In this document: piece by piece, positions 1 to 11,759 of the stretch
Layout of the letters: every line of letters begins with the position of its first letter
Numbering within the stretch: position 1 is the stretch's first letter
From: Fremontodendron californicum
Taxonomy: Eukaryota; Streptophyta; Magnoliopsida; Malvales; Malvaceae
NCBI GenBank assembly: GCA_030761205.1
Contig: JAULJL010000028.1
Location: 14,490,001 to 14,554,000, forward strand
Length of the DNA: 64,000 nucleotides
Direction: 5' to 3'
Notes under the pieces: generated by a model
What the model was told of the DNA's origin: nothing
The model's input: the letters and a program-made list of their open reading frames with translations, nothing else
The model's database searches: none
Program-made: the position numbers and the translations under genes

Positions 1-1354
1 AATTATATTTTAAAATATTTTATTACATATTATATATAATATAAAAATTTTATATATTTAAAAATATAATTTTAGAAATTATATAAATACCCAAAAAAAA
101 TCTCATTTTTCTCTCCCCTCTCTCTCTCTAACATCTTTCTCTCTCTCTAAAGCTTCTCCCTCTCTCTCTAAAATATCTTCTCTCTCAACACATTTAACAT
201 TTTTTCCAAAAAACACCACAAAACCTAGTTTTCGACTGTCGACCACCGTCACCGCCGCCGGCCTATAACCCATAAATGCCCCAAATTTCATTCACATCTT
301 CCTCTCAAGCCCATCTTTCCTTTTTTCCACTTGGTTTTTCCTTAAAATGTACGAAAATGCCTAGATCTACAAAAGAAGATCGCGCAAAAAACTCCTAGAA
401 ACCCTCCTTCCGCCGCTCCTCAGCCCGTGATTTTTAAGAATGTTCTTCCCTTCCCTTTGCTCTTCCCTTCCACCTAATTTGAAGCTCTGAATCCTCCTAC
501 AACTACCAAACCCAAAATCTTAGCTATTTCTCTCTCTTTTTTTTTTTTTTTTAAATAACTCTATTGGTCTATTGTGTTGATTTTGGTTGATTTTCTTGAT
601 TTTATATTCATGTCTTTTAGATTTTTGTTTTGGGGTATTTTAGGGAAAAAAATTTCCTATTCCGGGACAGCCCATAATAGCCATTCAAAGGTGGAGTGCT
701 GAATGGCTATTACAGGACTTTGGGGAATAGTCCCGGAATAGACCATTCGGCCGAATGGCCATTTTGTGAACCAAACTGCTACTACACTGTAGCGGCCCGA
801 ATAGAAGGGGAATAGCATTCTGATTCTGCACTTTCCATTTTCCAGGCCACTTATTTCATACAATGATGAGCAACAAAAAAGTTTCTTAAATTCCCCAACT
901 CAAAAAATTCTTTTAAGTGTATAACAATAATAGATCCGGTTAAAGGTGCTCGTTTAAAGATTATTTAATTACCATTTTAGGTCATTTTTTATATTTAATA
1001 CATTATTTTTATTTGAATTCAAGAAAAAATAATATATTAATTACATTTTTTCTATAAATATCATTTTAACCAATATCGATTAACATTTCCAAACAACAAT
1101 ATGTGCTTAAGTAGTGAAGCAAACAAATGAAAGCTTCTCATTCTAATGCAGCAGAAGATTAGAAATGAGACTTACATATCAAACAACAAAGCCTGTCATT
1201 GATACAAAGTAGAAACAAAAAAACTTAAGTGAAAGAGGGGAATATTATTATAAGGGATTAAAAAAATGTTTCATCTAATTTTACCTCTGCTAACTTTCTA
1301 AAGAAGAAGGAACTCGTTTTACTCGTAAGTCCAAAATCGCCATTATGGAGCAGC
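1..1354. other. AT-rich intergenic DNA with a CT microsatellite and a small inverted repeat
   Basis: No gene is supported here. A CT/CTCTCTCTAA-rich microsatellite occupies roughly 110-185. Between about 650 and 850 there is a patch containing CCGGGACAG...TCCCGGAATAG and self-complementary ATTCGGCCGAAT, which looks like a decayed small transposon. Short open frames in this stretch are low-complexity translations. The rest is A/T-rich with no recognisable motif. Confidence 0.5.
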
Positions 1355-1527
1355 CTATGTTGCTTCGACTCTTCATTTTTCTTGAAGTACTCGTGTCTGA
1401 CACCCATGTTTGATGCATATCCAAACATGGGTACGAGAATATGATTCTCTAAGAACCATCTAAATACATGAAAATCTTGAAAAAAATTTGAACATACCTG
1501 TGTCGAACTCGAATCCGAGTAACATAA
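1355..1527 (-). mobile_element. MITE family A copy (CTATGTTACTC ends)
   Basis: This is one of at least eleven roughly 170-190 bp copies of one repeat in the window. It has near-complementary ends (CTATGTTGCTTCGACTC at the left, GAATCCGAGTAACATAA at the right) and an internal 'CCGACAC...CCAAATACATG' core. Short size, inverted ends, no coding capacity and many dispersed copies mark it as a MITE. The superfamily cannot be assigned from the ends alone. Confidence 0.7.
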
Positions 1528-1809
1528 GGAGCAGCTACCCCAGTTGTCCTCTCATTTCCAAATATCATTTATTTGTTTCCTTGAATTCGTTTGTTGTTGC
1601 TACCAGATATCATGCATGCTTGAATAATTTCATGCTAATCCAATGGGAATATACAGCAATCACAAGTATGGGAAGTGTTAAGGGCACCAAGTAGCAGTAA
1701 TATCTGTTCAAGAAAGGGAAACAAAATTCAAGGAAAAATATATAGGGCCAAGAACAAAGCTAATTGATTTTGCCTTGGTAGGCAAGTAATAGAACTACAC
1801 CACTACCTC

Positions 1810-2010
1810 TGATAATTCGTGTATTCGTGTCGTGTTCGTGTATTTTCATGTGTCATAATCGCGTTTAAAGTATTATCTTTTTATATAAATTTTGATACGT
1901 TAATAATTTGTGTTATATAGATTTTGACACATTCCTGTATTCGTGTCGTGTTGGGTTTTGTACCGTATTTTAATTATTTTTCTCGTGTCGTGTCCAAAGT
2001 TGCCAGATTT
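1810..2010 (+). mobile_element. MITE family B copy (CGTGTCGTGT repeat)
   Basis: A roughly 200 bp dispersed repeat made of TTCGTGTCGTGTTCGTG, an AT-rich middle (TATATAAATTTTGATACGTTA) and a second CGTGTCGTGT block. Related copies occur at 16835-17060, 41262-41440, 52740-52925 and 55440-55640 in both orientations. It is non-coding and too short to be autonomous. The exact ends are not resolved. Confidence 0.55.
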
Positions 2011-2288
2011 GCATCACTCACATCATAAAAGCAAACTAGCCCAAATAAGGTTGATAGTTTTTTCTTGACTGTCTGCTTTAAAGAAAACTAATTTGATCAA
2101 TCATCAATAAGTTAGAAAATATTAACAGCACAGGCAATAGCCAAACATCATCTAGATCAGCAAACTGGCAAGCAACCAAAGTGTATGTATGAGATTCAGA
2201 TAAAAACATGCCAACATACCCAAAGCATTAACATGGAGAGGCTAAACATAAAAAGAAACACATAATAATGCTACTATTCTTGCACACA

Positions 2289-2459
2289 TCTATGTTATCG
2301 GACTCTTTATTTCTCCTAAAGTATTCGTGTTGGATCCAACATCTGTGTCCGACACATATTTGGGCACGGGTAAAGAATTATGATCCTCCAAACATATGAA
2401 AAAAACTTTAAATATATATTTTCATATCCGACACTCATCCTCAAGTTCGAAAAACATAA
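2289..2459 (-). mobile_element. MITE family A copy
   Basis: The left end CTATGTTATCGGACTC and the right end AAGTTCGAAAAACATAA match family A in the same orientation as the copy 0.8 kb upstream. It is more diverged than the copies in the reductase introns. Confidence 0.6.
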
Positions 2460-2835
2460 CCACACATAAGCCAGCGGAAAAGAAACTGAGATCATTTATC
2501 TGTATACTTCTCTGTTCAAACATGATAAGATTATAATACTATCAAAATTTAAAAAACACAAACAAAAAAAAATCAGTAAGCTTCCATTTGGTTTGTTAGT
2601 TTTGTTAGTATTTACATTTTCTTATTTACCTTCAATTATTTACTGTCCAGCTTATTGTTTTCATTTTTTCCCTCACATTTTCCATCATCCAAACACAACC
2701 TTAACTCCCGACAACCTTAAAATGAAAATCTTAGAAACACAGAGAGAGAGAGAGAGAGACAGCAGTCACTCGAAAATTTGCAAACCCAAAATCGACAAAA
2801 AATTAAAGAACATAAAAATGACAAACTGAAATTAC

Positions 2836-3042
2836 CTGTCGTTTTGGATGGCTGCAATCAGAGGATAATTCGACGGCGGAAGAAGCTTCGAGATAAAAGC
2901 TGTGAAGAGAAATCCAGGCAAGAGAAGGGATCTGGTTCCCACCAACAACCATCCCCAAAAAGTCGTCGTTCTTGACCTACTACTACTAGTATTACTACCC
3001 CAAGAAACCACCATTGATGATTCGGTTAACGGATTTCCAGAC
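2836..3042 (-). CDS. Candidate 5' exon of an unidentified gene
   Basis: On the minus strand an open frame with an ATG at 3014 runs to a good donor (ACAG|GTAATT) at 2836/2835, giving 59 codons plus two bases. A splice-acceptor-like TTTTCTTAG lies just upstream at 3043-3049. The peptide starts MVVSWGSNTSSSRSRTTT and continues into a hydrophobic stretch (LLLPGFLFTAFI), so it could be a membrane or organelle-targeted protein. I could not find the following exons between 1 and 2500 with confidence, and I do not recognise the protein. It could be a real first exon, a captured gene fragment, or chance. Confidence 0.3.
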
Positions 3043-3351
3043 CTAAGAAAACAAAAACAAAGAAAAATAAAAATAAAAATAGATAACAAAACGTTGTCGT
3101 TTTTTAACTTTTAAATCGAACTGGGAAAAGGGCCAAAACCCGAACTTTTTTAAAAATGAAAAATATTATCTTAAATTTCGTTTAGTATTTTATGTTTAGG
3201 TAAAAAAAAGGTTCATTTTCACTCGGAAAGCGAAGCTATGCTCAAAGTTGAAAATCTCTCCAAGTTTCAATTTTAGGTAAGTTTCTTCATATTTTTAAAT
3301 TAAACGATCATTTTATAAAAATTGTTTTCGTTTTTTTTCTTCTTTAATGTA

Positions 3352-3356
3352 CATGA
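3352..3356. repeat. Target-site duplication, left (CATGA)
   Basis: The 5 bp CATGA immediately precedes the LTR terminus TGTTGGGCCC. The same CATGA follows the other LTR at 8084-8088. A perfect 5-bp duplication is expected for an LTR retrotransposon and fixes the element boundaries. Confidence 0.95.
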
Positions 3357-4397
3357 TGTTGGGCCCTTGGACAAAATAATATTAGCGGAATAGCGTGATA
3401 AAACATCATAGAATCTTGACAGCTTAGTTAACCAATAATACTGGAAAAATAAAATCTAAGCCAAGTAACAGGAATAAACAACACCAAAATTTACGTGTAA
3501 AACCCTCCAGAATAGAGGAAAAAACCATAGGGCAAAATCCGAGTAGAATCCACTACAAAAAATAGGTAAAGTACAATAGTACAATATCTTAAGCTTTTTG
3601 ACCAAAGTTTAAGATTCACAACAATTGTAACACTGTAACAAAGTTACCTTTTTGAGAATATATCCCCAAATCTCTCCTGGTTTTGACAAAGTATTTATGA
3701 TTCTCTGTGATAATAAATACACCAATAGATATCCCCAAATCTCTCCTGAATTTGACAAATTATTTATGATTATCTGTGATCATAAATACACCAATAGATA
3801 TCCCAAAATCTCTCCTAGATTTGACTCAAATCTCTCTTGGATCCCCAAAGAACAACCCAATTGTTGAATACCTTATTTTTCTCTTTTGCTCTCTCTGTGG
3901 AGCACTGGCTCTCTCTGTGGAGCACTAACTCTCTTTTCTACTCTTTTCTCTCAATTGATCAATTTCCTGCCCACCTACTGCTACCCGTGAGGCTTTTTCT
4001 CAACCTCCCTTGAGGCACTACATTTTTGCCTGTCGAGGCCTTGCCTCTAGCTTGCCTTTGATCTGCCCACTTGAGGCTCTCGTCTATAGCCTTCTTTGAA
4101 GCCCCTTGGCTTTCTTACCCTCTTGAAGCTCTCGTTTATAGCCTTCTTTGAGGCTGTTTAGCCTGCTTTCATCTGCCAAGGCCAAAGGCCTTTATATAGG
4201 CAGTGCACACCGCCATTGCTTGTGTGAAAAAGAAGAAAATATTTTCTTCTTTTTCGGCTATTGCATTACGTGAAAGAATTTTCTTCTTTCTCTTTCAGTG
4301 CAGTAATGAAGTTGGCGCCTCAATATTTGGTGCCTACAATTATTGACAAGTTAAGAAGTTTGTAGACAATGGGACTGGACCCACTGGATCCATAACA
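3357..4397 (-). repeat. 3' LTR of the copia element
   Basis: This 1041-bp LTR begins TGTTGGGCCC and ends ATAACA on the plus strand, giving TGTT...AACA in element orientation. It contains a roughly 69-bp tandem repeat (about 3660-3810, unit starting TATCCCCAAATCTCTCC). Around 4080-4140 it carries an extra 'GAAGCCCCTTGGC...' segment that is absent from the partner LTR. A 9-bp insertion near its U3 tip (TGGATCCAG) also distinguishes it from the partner. Confidence 0.92.
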
Positions 4398-4412
4398 ATC
4401 TCCCCCCCTCCA
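4398..4412 (-). other. Polypurine tract of the copia element
   Basis: On the minus strand the sequence GGAGGGGGGGAGAT abuts the 3' LTR start. This is the expected position and composition of the plus-strand priming site. Confidence 0.85.
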
Positions 4413-4445
4413 GTCCCATTAGGAGGATATTAACTATTTGACTCT

Positions 4446-5970
4446 TTACTTAGAGTCCATCACAGCTAGCTTAGCACAAAGCTCAAGCTTTTCCCTGGGA
4501 TTCACACTGATCACCATATCTACAGTGCTCTCTCTGTAGAGACTGCACTTCTTCGAAGCTCTATGGCTCCCCCTCTTCAGTAATCTAAATATAATCAGAA
4601 CTGGGATATCTGGTAGATGGTCGATGCTCTCTTGTTGATCTTCTAAGTGAAGATCCCGCGATCTTTTGCAGAGGAGGTTGCTCCCTCTGCTCAACAACCT
4701 CTTCATCTGGTTGTTCCATAGCATCTGACTCATCACTCATTGTTGCTGGCTCATCTGTATTCTCGCGTTCTGTCTCTTGAACCTTTCCACCATCTGTGGC
4801 TCTTCCTGGTGGAGTTGAATCACCATGTTCAATGAAGACTTTTGTAGTCTTCTGCTATGGTCTCATTTTCATAAAAGACCACCTTCCTACTTCTGATCAC
4901 CTCTTCTCCGGATCCCATATTCTGTAACTCAATTCTTCATCATCATAGCTCACAACTATGCACAAAGTAGCTTTGTTGTCCAGCTTTGATCTTTGCTTCT
5001 TTGGCACATGCACGAACGCTTTACAACCAAAGACTTTCATGTGTGAGACGTCGTTTCCTGTCCATTCCTTCTCTGGAATATCAAAGCCCAATGGTGCTGA
5101 TGGTGATCTATTGATAGGTAACAGGTTGTTTTAACTACTTCACCCCATAATGCTTTTAGCAACTTAGTCATCATCAACAAGCATCTGATTTTTTTCACAA
5201 TGGTGCGATTCATCCTTTCAGCTATACCATTATATTCCGGTGTACTAGGTTCTGTCTTCTCATGTCGTATCCCATGCTTTGAATAGTAATCTTCAAGGAC
5301 ATGTATTCTCCACCATTATTAGTGCGGAGACACTTCAAGGATAATCTCATCATCCTTTTCACCATGGCATGAATCTGTTAGAGAACTACAGTACCTGACC
5401 TTTTGTTTTTAACAAATATACTCAAGTTTTTCGTGAAGCATCATCAATAAAAGTAACAAAACATCTGCTACCTTCCTTCGATTCTCTTTCTATGGGACCA
5501 CACACATCAGAGTAGACTGATTCTAATACATTTCTTTTCTCCTAGAGGTTTTGCGAAAAGAAATTCTAAGATGCTTTCCAAGTAAACAATAATCACATGA
5601 GTTTATCGTCATACCTTTGGTTGAGGAAATGAGGGACCTCGCCAAAGTTGCAACCCTTTCTCACTCATGTATGCTAGCCTTTTATGCCATAAATTTGTCG
5701 AAGCATCGTTCTCATCTACATTTCTTTGGTAAGTCGATATTTTTGTCCAGGTCTTATACATAGTGCAACACAATTTTCCTTTTGCAATTATTAAAAACCT
5801 CTTTTAGCAGCTTCTATCGTCCGGCTTTCTGCTTGCTCTCGTATCCTTCTCAACTCATACGATCGAAGATACACTATTGTTTCCCATCTTTATACAACCA
5901 AAGTCTCCTGCTTTGTCAGTTGTAAACAACTCCTTCTTGGGAACACTCTGGAATGCTGCGCCAGTGTCGA
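4446..5970 (-). pseudogene. Broken copia pol remnant (protease, integrase, deleted RT)
   Basis: Reading down the minus strand, a protease stretch near 5940-5970 has the active-site motif IVDTGA. A GAG-pre-integrase patch near 5640-5690 reads HKRLAYMSEKG, and CDYCLLGKH follows. The integrase core pieces include VYSDVCGP and DDASRK (about 5430-5530), NNGGEYMSLK (about 5320) and GFDIPEKEWTG (4897-5091). Near 4560 the reading jumps from the segment that normally precedes reverse transcriptase directly to the extreme C-terminus (REKLELCAKLA, about 4450-4480), so the RT and RNase H catalytic blocks are absent. Multiple stops and frameshifts interrupt the integrase. No functional polyprotein can be made. 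Confidence 0.85.
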
Positions 5971-5973
5971 CTA

Positions 5974-6700
5974 TCAATTTAATGCCTTGACCATCGATAG
6001 GTTGCATTCTCCTTCTATACAGAATAATGAAACTGCTTCTTCATTAGAATGTACTGCTGCAACGTTGCTATCATCTGATCTCTCTTGGCTCGTTCCTTCC
6101 TTGTACATCTGCTTCAACTGTAAGCAATTTCGCTTGATATGGCCAGGTTTGCCGCAATAATAACACTTGGCTTTATCTCTGGACTTGCTGTGTCCTCTAT
6201 TATCATGGCATCTGTCTCTGGTGTTACCCTTATTCTCTATGACAAGGGGTTGATTTTCACCAGATGCCACCTCATTCCATCTTGCTTCTTCAATAAATAG
6301 ACTGTCTTTTGTAGTCTCCAAATTCACTTTGTCGTTAGGAGTTGAATCAGTGATAGTTACAACCAGCGTGTCTCAACTGTCTGGCAAAGAACCCATAAGA
6401 AACAATGCCTGCATTTCATCATCCATGCTGACTTCCATAGTAGTCATCTGATTCAACAGATCCTGAAAGTCACTCAAGTGCTCAGTCATTGATCGTCCCT
6501 CCTTATACCGTAGGGTAGTAAATTTTAATTTTTTTTATTTTAACACGAGATACTTTATTTTGGGCAGACTTTCTCTCGTACAGTGTTGACAACTTTTTCC
6601 AAACTTCACAGGAATTTGTCTCCTGCGCATTCATATGCTTCATCTTTCATGTCCGTTGGCTTAGCAGAATCACCATACAGATGATCCTCCATCATGGGCT
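5974..6700 (-). pseudogene. Copia gag remnant with CCHC zinc knuckle
   Basis: The best-preserved part is an open segment at 5974-6327 carrying one retroviral-type zinc knuckle, CYYCGKPGHIKRNC, preceded by a basic region rich in R, D and H. This is the nucleocapsid signature of copia Gag. Further N-terminal gag-like sequence continues to about 6700 but is interrupted. A run of short CTACAGT/GCTTCTGCTA repeats between about 6800 and 7030 occupies the leader, which is unusual for a gag 5' region. Confidence 0.8.
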
Positions 6701-6799
6701 TCCATACAAAATAATTTGAGGCTGTCCATTTCATCATGGAACTCGCGTCACCTTCCATTTTTTTTTTTCCGAACAGTAATCGAAAAAAAAAATCACCGT

Positions 6800-7035
6800 G
6801 TGCTACAGTGATGCTTCTGCTACACTTTCGCTTCTTCTATAGTACTACTTCTGCTTCTGCTACAATATCGTTTCGCTTCTGCTACAGTTTCGCTTCTGCT
6901 ACAGTGCCGCCTCTCTACAGTGCCATTTTTGCTACAGTATCTCTTCTGCTATAGTACCGTGTCACTATAGTACCGTTCTGCTATAGGCCCGCGTTGCTAC
7001 AGCATTGTTCTACTACAGGATCGTCTAAGGATACT
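6800..7035. repeat. CTACAGT-type minisatellite in the retrotransposon leader
   Basis: A tandem, degenerate array of roughly 12-20 bp units around 'TTCTGCTACAGT' separates the PBS from gag. Both strands read simple amino-acid repeats. It may have expanded after insertion or be an intrinsic leader repeat. Confidence 0.7.
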
Positions 7036-7065
7036 ACAGTATTGTCAACCAGGATTTCTGCCATA

Positions 7066-7077
7066 GCTCTGATACCA
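7066..7077 (-). other. Primer binding site, initiator tRNA-Met
   Basis: The plus strand GCTCTGATACCA is the complement of TGGTATCAGAGC, the standard plant retrotransposon PBS for tRNA-iMet. It sits 2 nt from the 5' LTR edge, which fixes the element's orientation as minus. Confidence 0.95.
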
Positions 7078-7079
7078 CT

Positions 7080-8083
7080 TGTTGGGCCCTTGGACAAAAT
7101 AATATTAGCGGAATAGCATGATAAAACACCACAGAATCTTGACAGCTTAGTTAGCCAATAATACTGGGAAAATAAAATCTAAGCCAAGTAGCATGAATAA
7201 ACAACACAAAATTTACGTGGAAAATCCTCCAGAATAAAGGGAAAAACCACGAGGTAAAATCCGAGTAGAATCCACTATGAAAAATAGGCAAAGTACAATA
7301 GTACAATATCTTAAGCTTTTTGACCAAAGCTTAAGATTCACAATAATTGTAACACTGTAACAAAGTTACCTTTTTGAGAATATATCCCCAAATCTCTCAT
7401 GGATTTGACAAAGTATTTATGATTCTCTGTGATCATAAATACACCAATAAATATCCCCAAATCTCTCATGGATTTGACAAAGTATTTATGATTATCTGTG
7501 ATCATAAATACACCAATAGATATCCCAAATCTCTCCTGGATTTGACAGAGTATTATGATTCTCTATGATCATAAATACCCCAATAAATATCCCAAAGAAC
7601 AACCCAATTGTTGAATATCCTATTTTTCTATTTTGCTCTCTCTGTGGAGCACCGGCTCTCTCTGTGGAGCACTAACTCTCTTTTCTACTCTTTTCTCTCA
7701 ATTGATCTCAATTGATCAATTTCCTGCCCGACTACTACTACCCGTGAGGCTTTTTCTCAACCTCCCTTGAGGCACTACATTTTTGCCTGCCGAGGCCTTG
7801 CCTCTGATTTGCCCACTTGAGGCTCTCGTCTATAGCCTTCTTTGAGGCCGTTTAGCCCGCTTTCATCTGCCAAGGCCAAAGGCCTTTATATAGGCAGTGC
7901 ACACCGCCATTGCTTGTGCGAAAAAGAAGAAAATATTTTCTTCTTTTCCAGCTATTGCATTACGTGAAATAATTTTCTTCTCTCTCTTTCGGTACAGTAA
8001 TGAAGTTGGGCGCCTCAATATTTGGTGCCTACAATTCTTGACAAGTTAAGAAGTTTGTAGACAATGGGACTGGACCCACAACA
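7080..8083 (-). repeat. 5' LTR of the copia element
   Basis: This 1004-bp LTR runs from TGTTGGGCCC to CCCACAACA on the plus strand and is followed by the CATGA duplication. It carries the same 69-bp tandem unit (about 7380-7590, three copies) as the other LTR. It also has a private short duplication of TCAATTGATC near 7700. Confidence 0.93.
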
Positions 8084-8088
8084 CATGA
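8084..8088. repeat. Target-site duplication, right (CATGA)
   Basis: Perfect match to 3352-3356. Confidence 0.95.
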
Positions 8089-8260
8089 GAACCTGAAATT
8101 TTCCATTAATCTGTAAAGACTAAAAATTGATATTAATTTGATTGAGTTGAAATCAAAATCATGATGATCACAGGTCAAAGCCCTAATCTTCTTTTGTTCT
8201 ATAGAACTTGGGAAACTTTTTTTACTTTGAATTCTTTGATTTGTGAAACTAAAATCTACT

Positions 8261-8474
8261 GGAAGCCAAATTTTTTTTCTAAAATCTTGCTTATATTTCC
8301 ATTTTTTTTTAGTTTTTACAGCTGCAAAATATGTGTAAAATTCTGTAGTTTGTGTAATATACAAATCTGTTGGAAGCCAAAAAAAATTTCTAAAATCTTG
8401 CTTATATTTCCATTTTTTTAGTTTTTACAGCTGCAAATATGTGTAAAATTATGTAGTTTGTGTAATATACATTC
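8261..8474. repeat. 111-bp tandem duplication
   Basis: A unit starting GGAAGCCAAA and running through TTGCTTATATTTCC and GTAGTTTGTGTAATATAC is repeated twice in tandem, from 8261 and from 8372, with small indels in the T runs. It has no coding content. Confidence 0.85.
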
Positions 8475-11400
8475 AAATTTAGATCTAAATTATAATGTGG
8501 GCTGCTGCTGTGTAACTGTAAAATTGTAAGAGTAAGAAAAAAAAACCATTCTTTTTGGTATTTCTATTAGGATTTGTATTTGATGAACTGTCCGTATATA
8601 AATTTATACACTGTCAGTAAATTATACCATACAATGACACCTCATAAATAAACAAACAAATAAAAAATTAATAAATTTTAAAAATAAATACAGATAACTA
8701 TATCTTTTAACATGTGATATCATGTGATTCATTGTCACTATATAAACAATGCATCAAATATAGAATAATAATAGCTATGTTACAAGCTTTCGGAATGAGT
8801 GAAGGATACGGATATGTGTCTGATATAGATTATAATTAATTATAACATTCAATATCGTTTGAATATTTCGTAGAAAAATACCTAAAAAAAATACGAATCA
8901 ACAATTTTTGAGTGATTCCCATAACTAAGGGTCATCGACGTTGAAAACTAATCATATGATGAAAATTGGTAAAAAATGTGTGGGGGGGGAAATTTGTGCA
9001 TAAAACTACTAATATTGTTGGAATAATCCATGAAATAAACAACATATTGTAATGCAAATCCAAATACATTAACTCATTTGTATTATATTTTTTTTTAAAT
9101 CCCACGTAAAACCCAATCATCTAGCTGCAATAAATAAAAATAAAATCTTATTAATCAATGAGAATAACAAAGAAATATGTAAAATAAATAAAACCCAAAA
9201 TAGCATAAAATTTCCAAAAGAAGTCAAAGTCTAGATATATAGCTAATATTATTGTAAACCTTTTTGCATATAAGTGAACAGTTTGCTTTATATTCATGTA
9301 TAATCCAATTAGTTAGGAAACTTTTCTCTGTAATTTTTTTTTTATTTTTATATTTAGTAACATGAGCTTTGATTTTGATTTGCCTATAGCATCGTGACCT
9401 TCCAATATCTATTGACAGCTGCCACGATTAGCTTGTTTATAAAAGTAAAAGAAGTACCACTATTTTTTTCCATATTACTTATATTGTTTTAGTGATCAAA
9501 CAAAATTTTTCATTACTTACTATAAAACCACCAAGAGAATTTAATTGTGTTTAATTTTAAAATAGATTTCACAAGAAGTGGTGAAAACTTTAAACTCTAT
9601 CATATATCATAAAAATCTCTAATTCGTGTAGGAAAACTTTATTTCACAATAATACCGACAAGATTTTTCTTATTGTGGCGGTACAATTTATAAAAATTTC
9701 TAATTCGAGTAGGAAAACTTTATTTCACAATAATACCAACAAGATTCTTCTGGTTGTGGCGGTACAATTTAACTTCTATGATCCTGTTATGAGGTAAGGG
9801 TGACTTTTATCATAACTTTTTTTTTCATCTATAATAAATGATATGATTTTTAATAACAATATTAGATAAAATTTAGATTTTTTTCAGAATAATTTTTGGT
9901 ACTTAGATATTATTAATACGTATAACTCAAACAACCCACTTAAACTTATTTAACTTTAATGTATTATTAATATCAAAATATTTTATATTAATATTCTAAT
10001 ATATTTGAATATTTTTAAAATATAATTATTTAATAATAAAATATTTTTAGGAATTGTGTTCAAGTTAGGTTCGAAATTGAAAATTTTGTTCTATATCTCG
10101 GTTCAAGTTAATCCAAACATGTAGATTTGGTCAGCATTCAACCTATTAATAGATTCATCCAAAAAATACACATTTTGATTTATTTTTGTATATGTATTTT
10201 TTTATATTAATTTAATAATTTGATTTTTTATTAAATACTTATTATCAATCTAATTTGTTTTTAATTTTGTTAAGAAAAAAGTTATTTAGATTTAACTTAA
10301 GTTATTTATTTTCAAGTTTAATAAAATCATTAATATTGAGAAAACTATAATCCTGATAGTCAATTAGATACCTTTACTAGTTTAAATATATAATTTATGT
10401 TAGTTAAATGTCAAAATATTAAGACTTGGCATAATCCAGATAATCGATTAGATACCTTTACTAGTTTAAATATATAATTTTATGTTAGTTAAATGTCAAA
10501 ATATTAAGACTTGGCATAATGATTGTTACTTCTCTAGGAGAGATAAATTAAAGTTAAAATGTCTGTGTTAAAAATATTATTTTATTTTTGTCAATACAAA
10601 TGATTTTGTTTTATGTTAAATTTTATTATAATATTTTATTTGGATATATCAAAAAATTATATCATAATTTTAATTAATAAAGTTATGACTTTCTCCTAAA
10701 TTGGAAATCTAAACCCAAAAATGTTTTATCATTGATTAATATTTGTTTTAACTTTTACTTAGACACATGATTCAATTTTAATTTGTGAGTTACACATAAT
10801 TCCTTTACTCATTTATAACTTACTAAAACCTAAAAGCATTCAATTATTAAGTAACATTTGGTTCAATATTTGTAAGACATGTGGTTCAATTATAATGCAC
10901 CACATTGCAAGTTTGATTTTTTTCTTTAAAAAAATGCTCAATTTTTCTTTTTTTTTTTCTTAGAAGGAAAATGAGAGAGAAAGATGGGAGGTAATTTTAT
11001 TAAGTTATAATAATAATTTTAATGACATTTTAATCAAAAGAAATAATCAATTTAATTTTGTTTTTGAATATATATGAGTTTGACTATCTCCTATAAGCCC
11101 ATCTCCCTACGATTAGAACCAAAATCTTGAAGTTGGAGTCTAATTGAGATGTCCAATCAAAGATTTATGAAATTAATTGTTAATTTTATTAATAATTTTT
11201 TACAGAATTTTATTTATTATTTTAATAATAATTTTTTTATATTTTGACCAAAAAATAATTAATTATTTTCAAAATTATGTTTTTCATTTACATACTCATT
11301 AAAAAATTTGACACTATAGATATTAATGCATGTTAATATATATATATATATATATATATATAATTCACTTACACTAGTATAAAATTAAATTAGTTTTACA

Positions 11401-11759
11401 TACTTTCATAATTTTTTATACGATTAATATTTTAACAATCCGATCGTCACATTTCATGTTCTATTCACGTAGATTATGCATATCAAGTTTTGAGTAAATT
11501 AAAATTGTCTAACTATTTATTTGATGTAAAAAACTTTTAATCATTAATTATATATTAAAACAATAATATTTTTTATCAATATAATATATTTTAATTTATT
11601 GTTAGAGTGGAGTGGCAGTTGCTTGGCATTGTTTTGTCATATTTTACAAGAAAGAAACCATTAAAACTAGAAACAGCCAAAGCAACAGCAATCTAACACC
11701 ATCATTTCTTCACCATTTATTTATTATAGAGCCTGCGGGCAGGGAGAGCTAATGAAGAC
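8475..11759. other. AT-rich intergenic region with two tandem duplications and a (TA)n run
   Basis: No gene is supported. Visible structure: an 81-bp tandem duplication at about 9609-9770 (unit with TAGGAAAACTTTATTTCACA and TGTGGCGGTACAATTT); an 84-85 bp tandem duplication at about 10355-10520 (unit with GATACCTTTACTAGTTTAAA and TTAAGACTTGGCATAAT); and a TA microsatellite at about 11336-11363. The remainder is A/T-rich without recognisable motifs. The 3' UTR of the reductase gene should lie just left of 11760. Confidence 0.6.

Larger units (their letters stand above)
3357..8083 (-). mobile_element. Non-autonomous Ty1/copia LTR retrotransposon, RT deleted
   Basis: This is a complete element on the minus strand, 4727 bp between perfect CATGA duplications. 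In element order it has the 5' LTR (7080-8083), a PBS matching initiator tRNA-Met (TGGTATCAGAGC), a gag remnant with a CCHC knuckle, a protease remnant with a DTGA motif, a GAG-pre-integrase and integrase remnant, a polypurine tract and the 3' LTR (3357-4397). The internal region is only about 2.7 kb against 4-5 kb for intact relatives. Nearly all of the reverse transcriptase/RNase H domain is missing, and the remaining frames contain stops and shifts. The order PR-INT before RT, as preserved, is diagnostic of copia rather than gypsy. The LTRs are similar but differ by several indels, so the insertion is not brand new. It can only have moved by borrowing enzymes from relatives. Confidence 0.93.

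Noticed and set aside
103..291. Open frame rich in RERE
   Set aside because: It is a translation of the CT/AG microsatellite.
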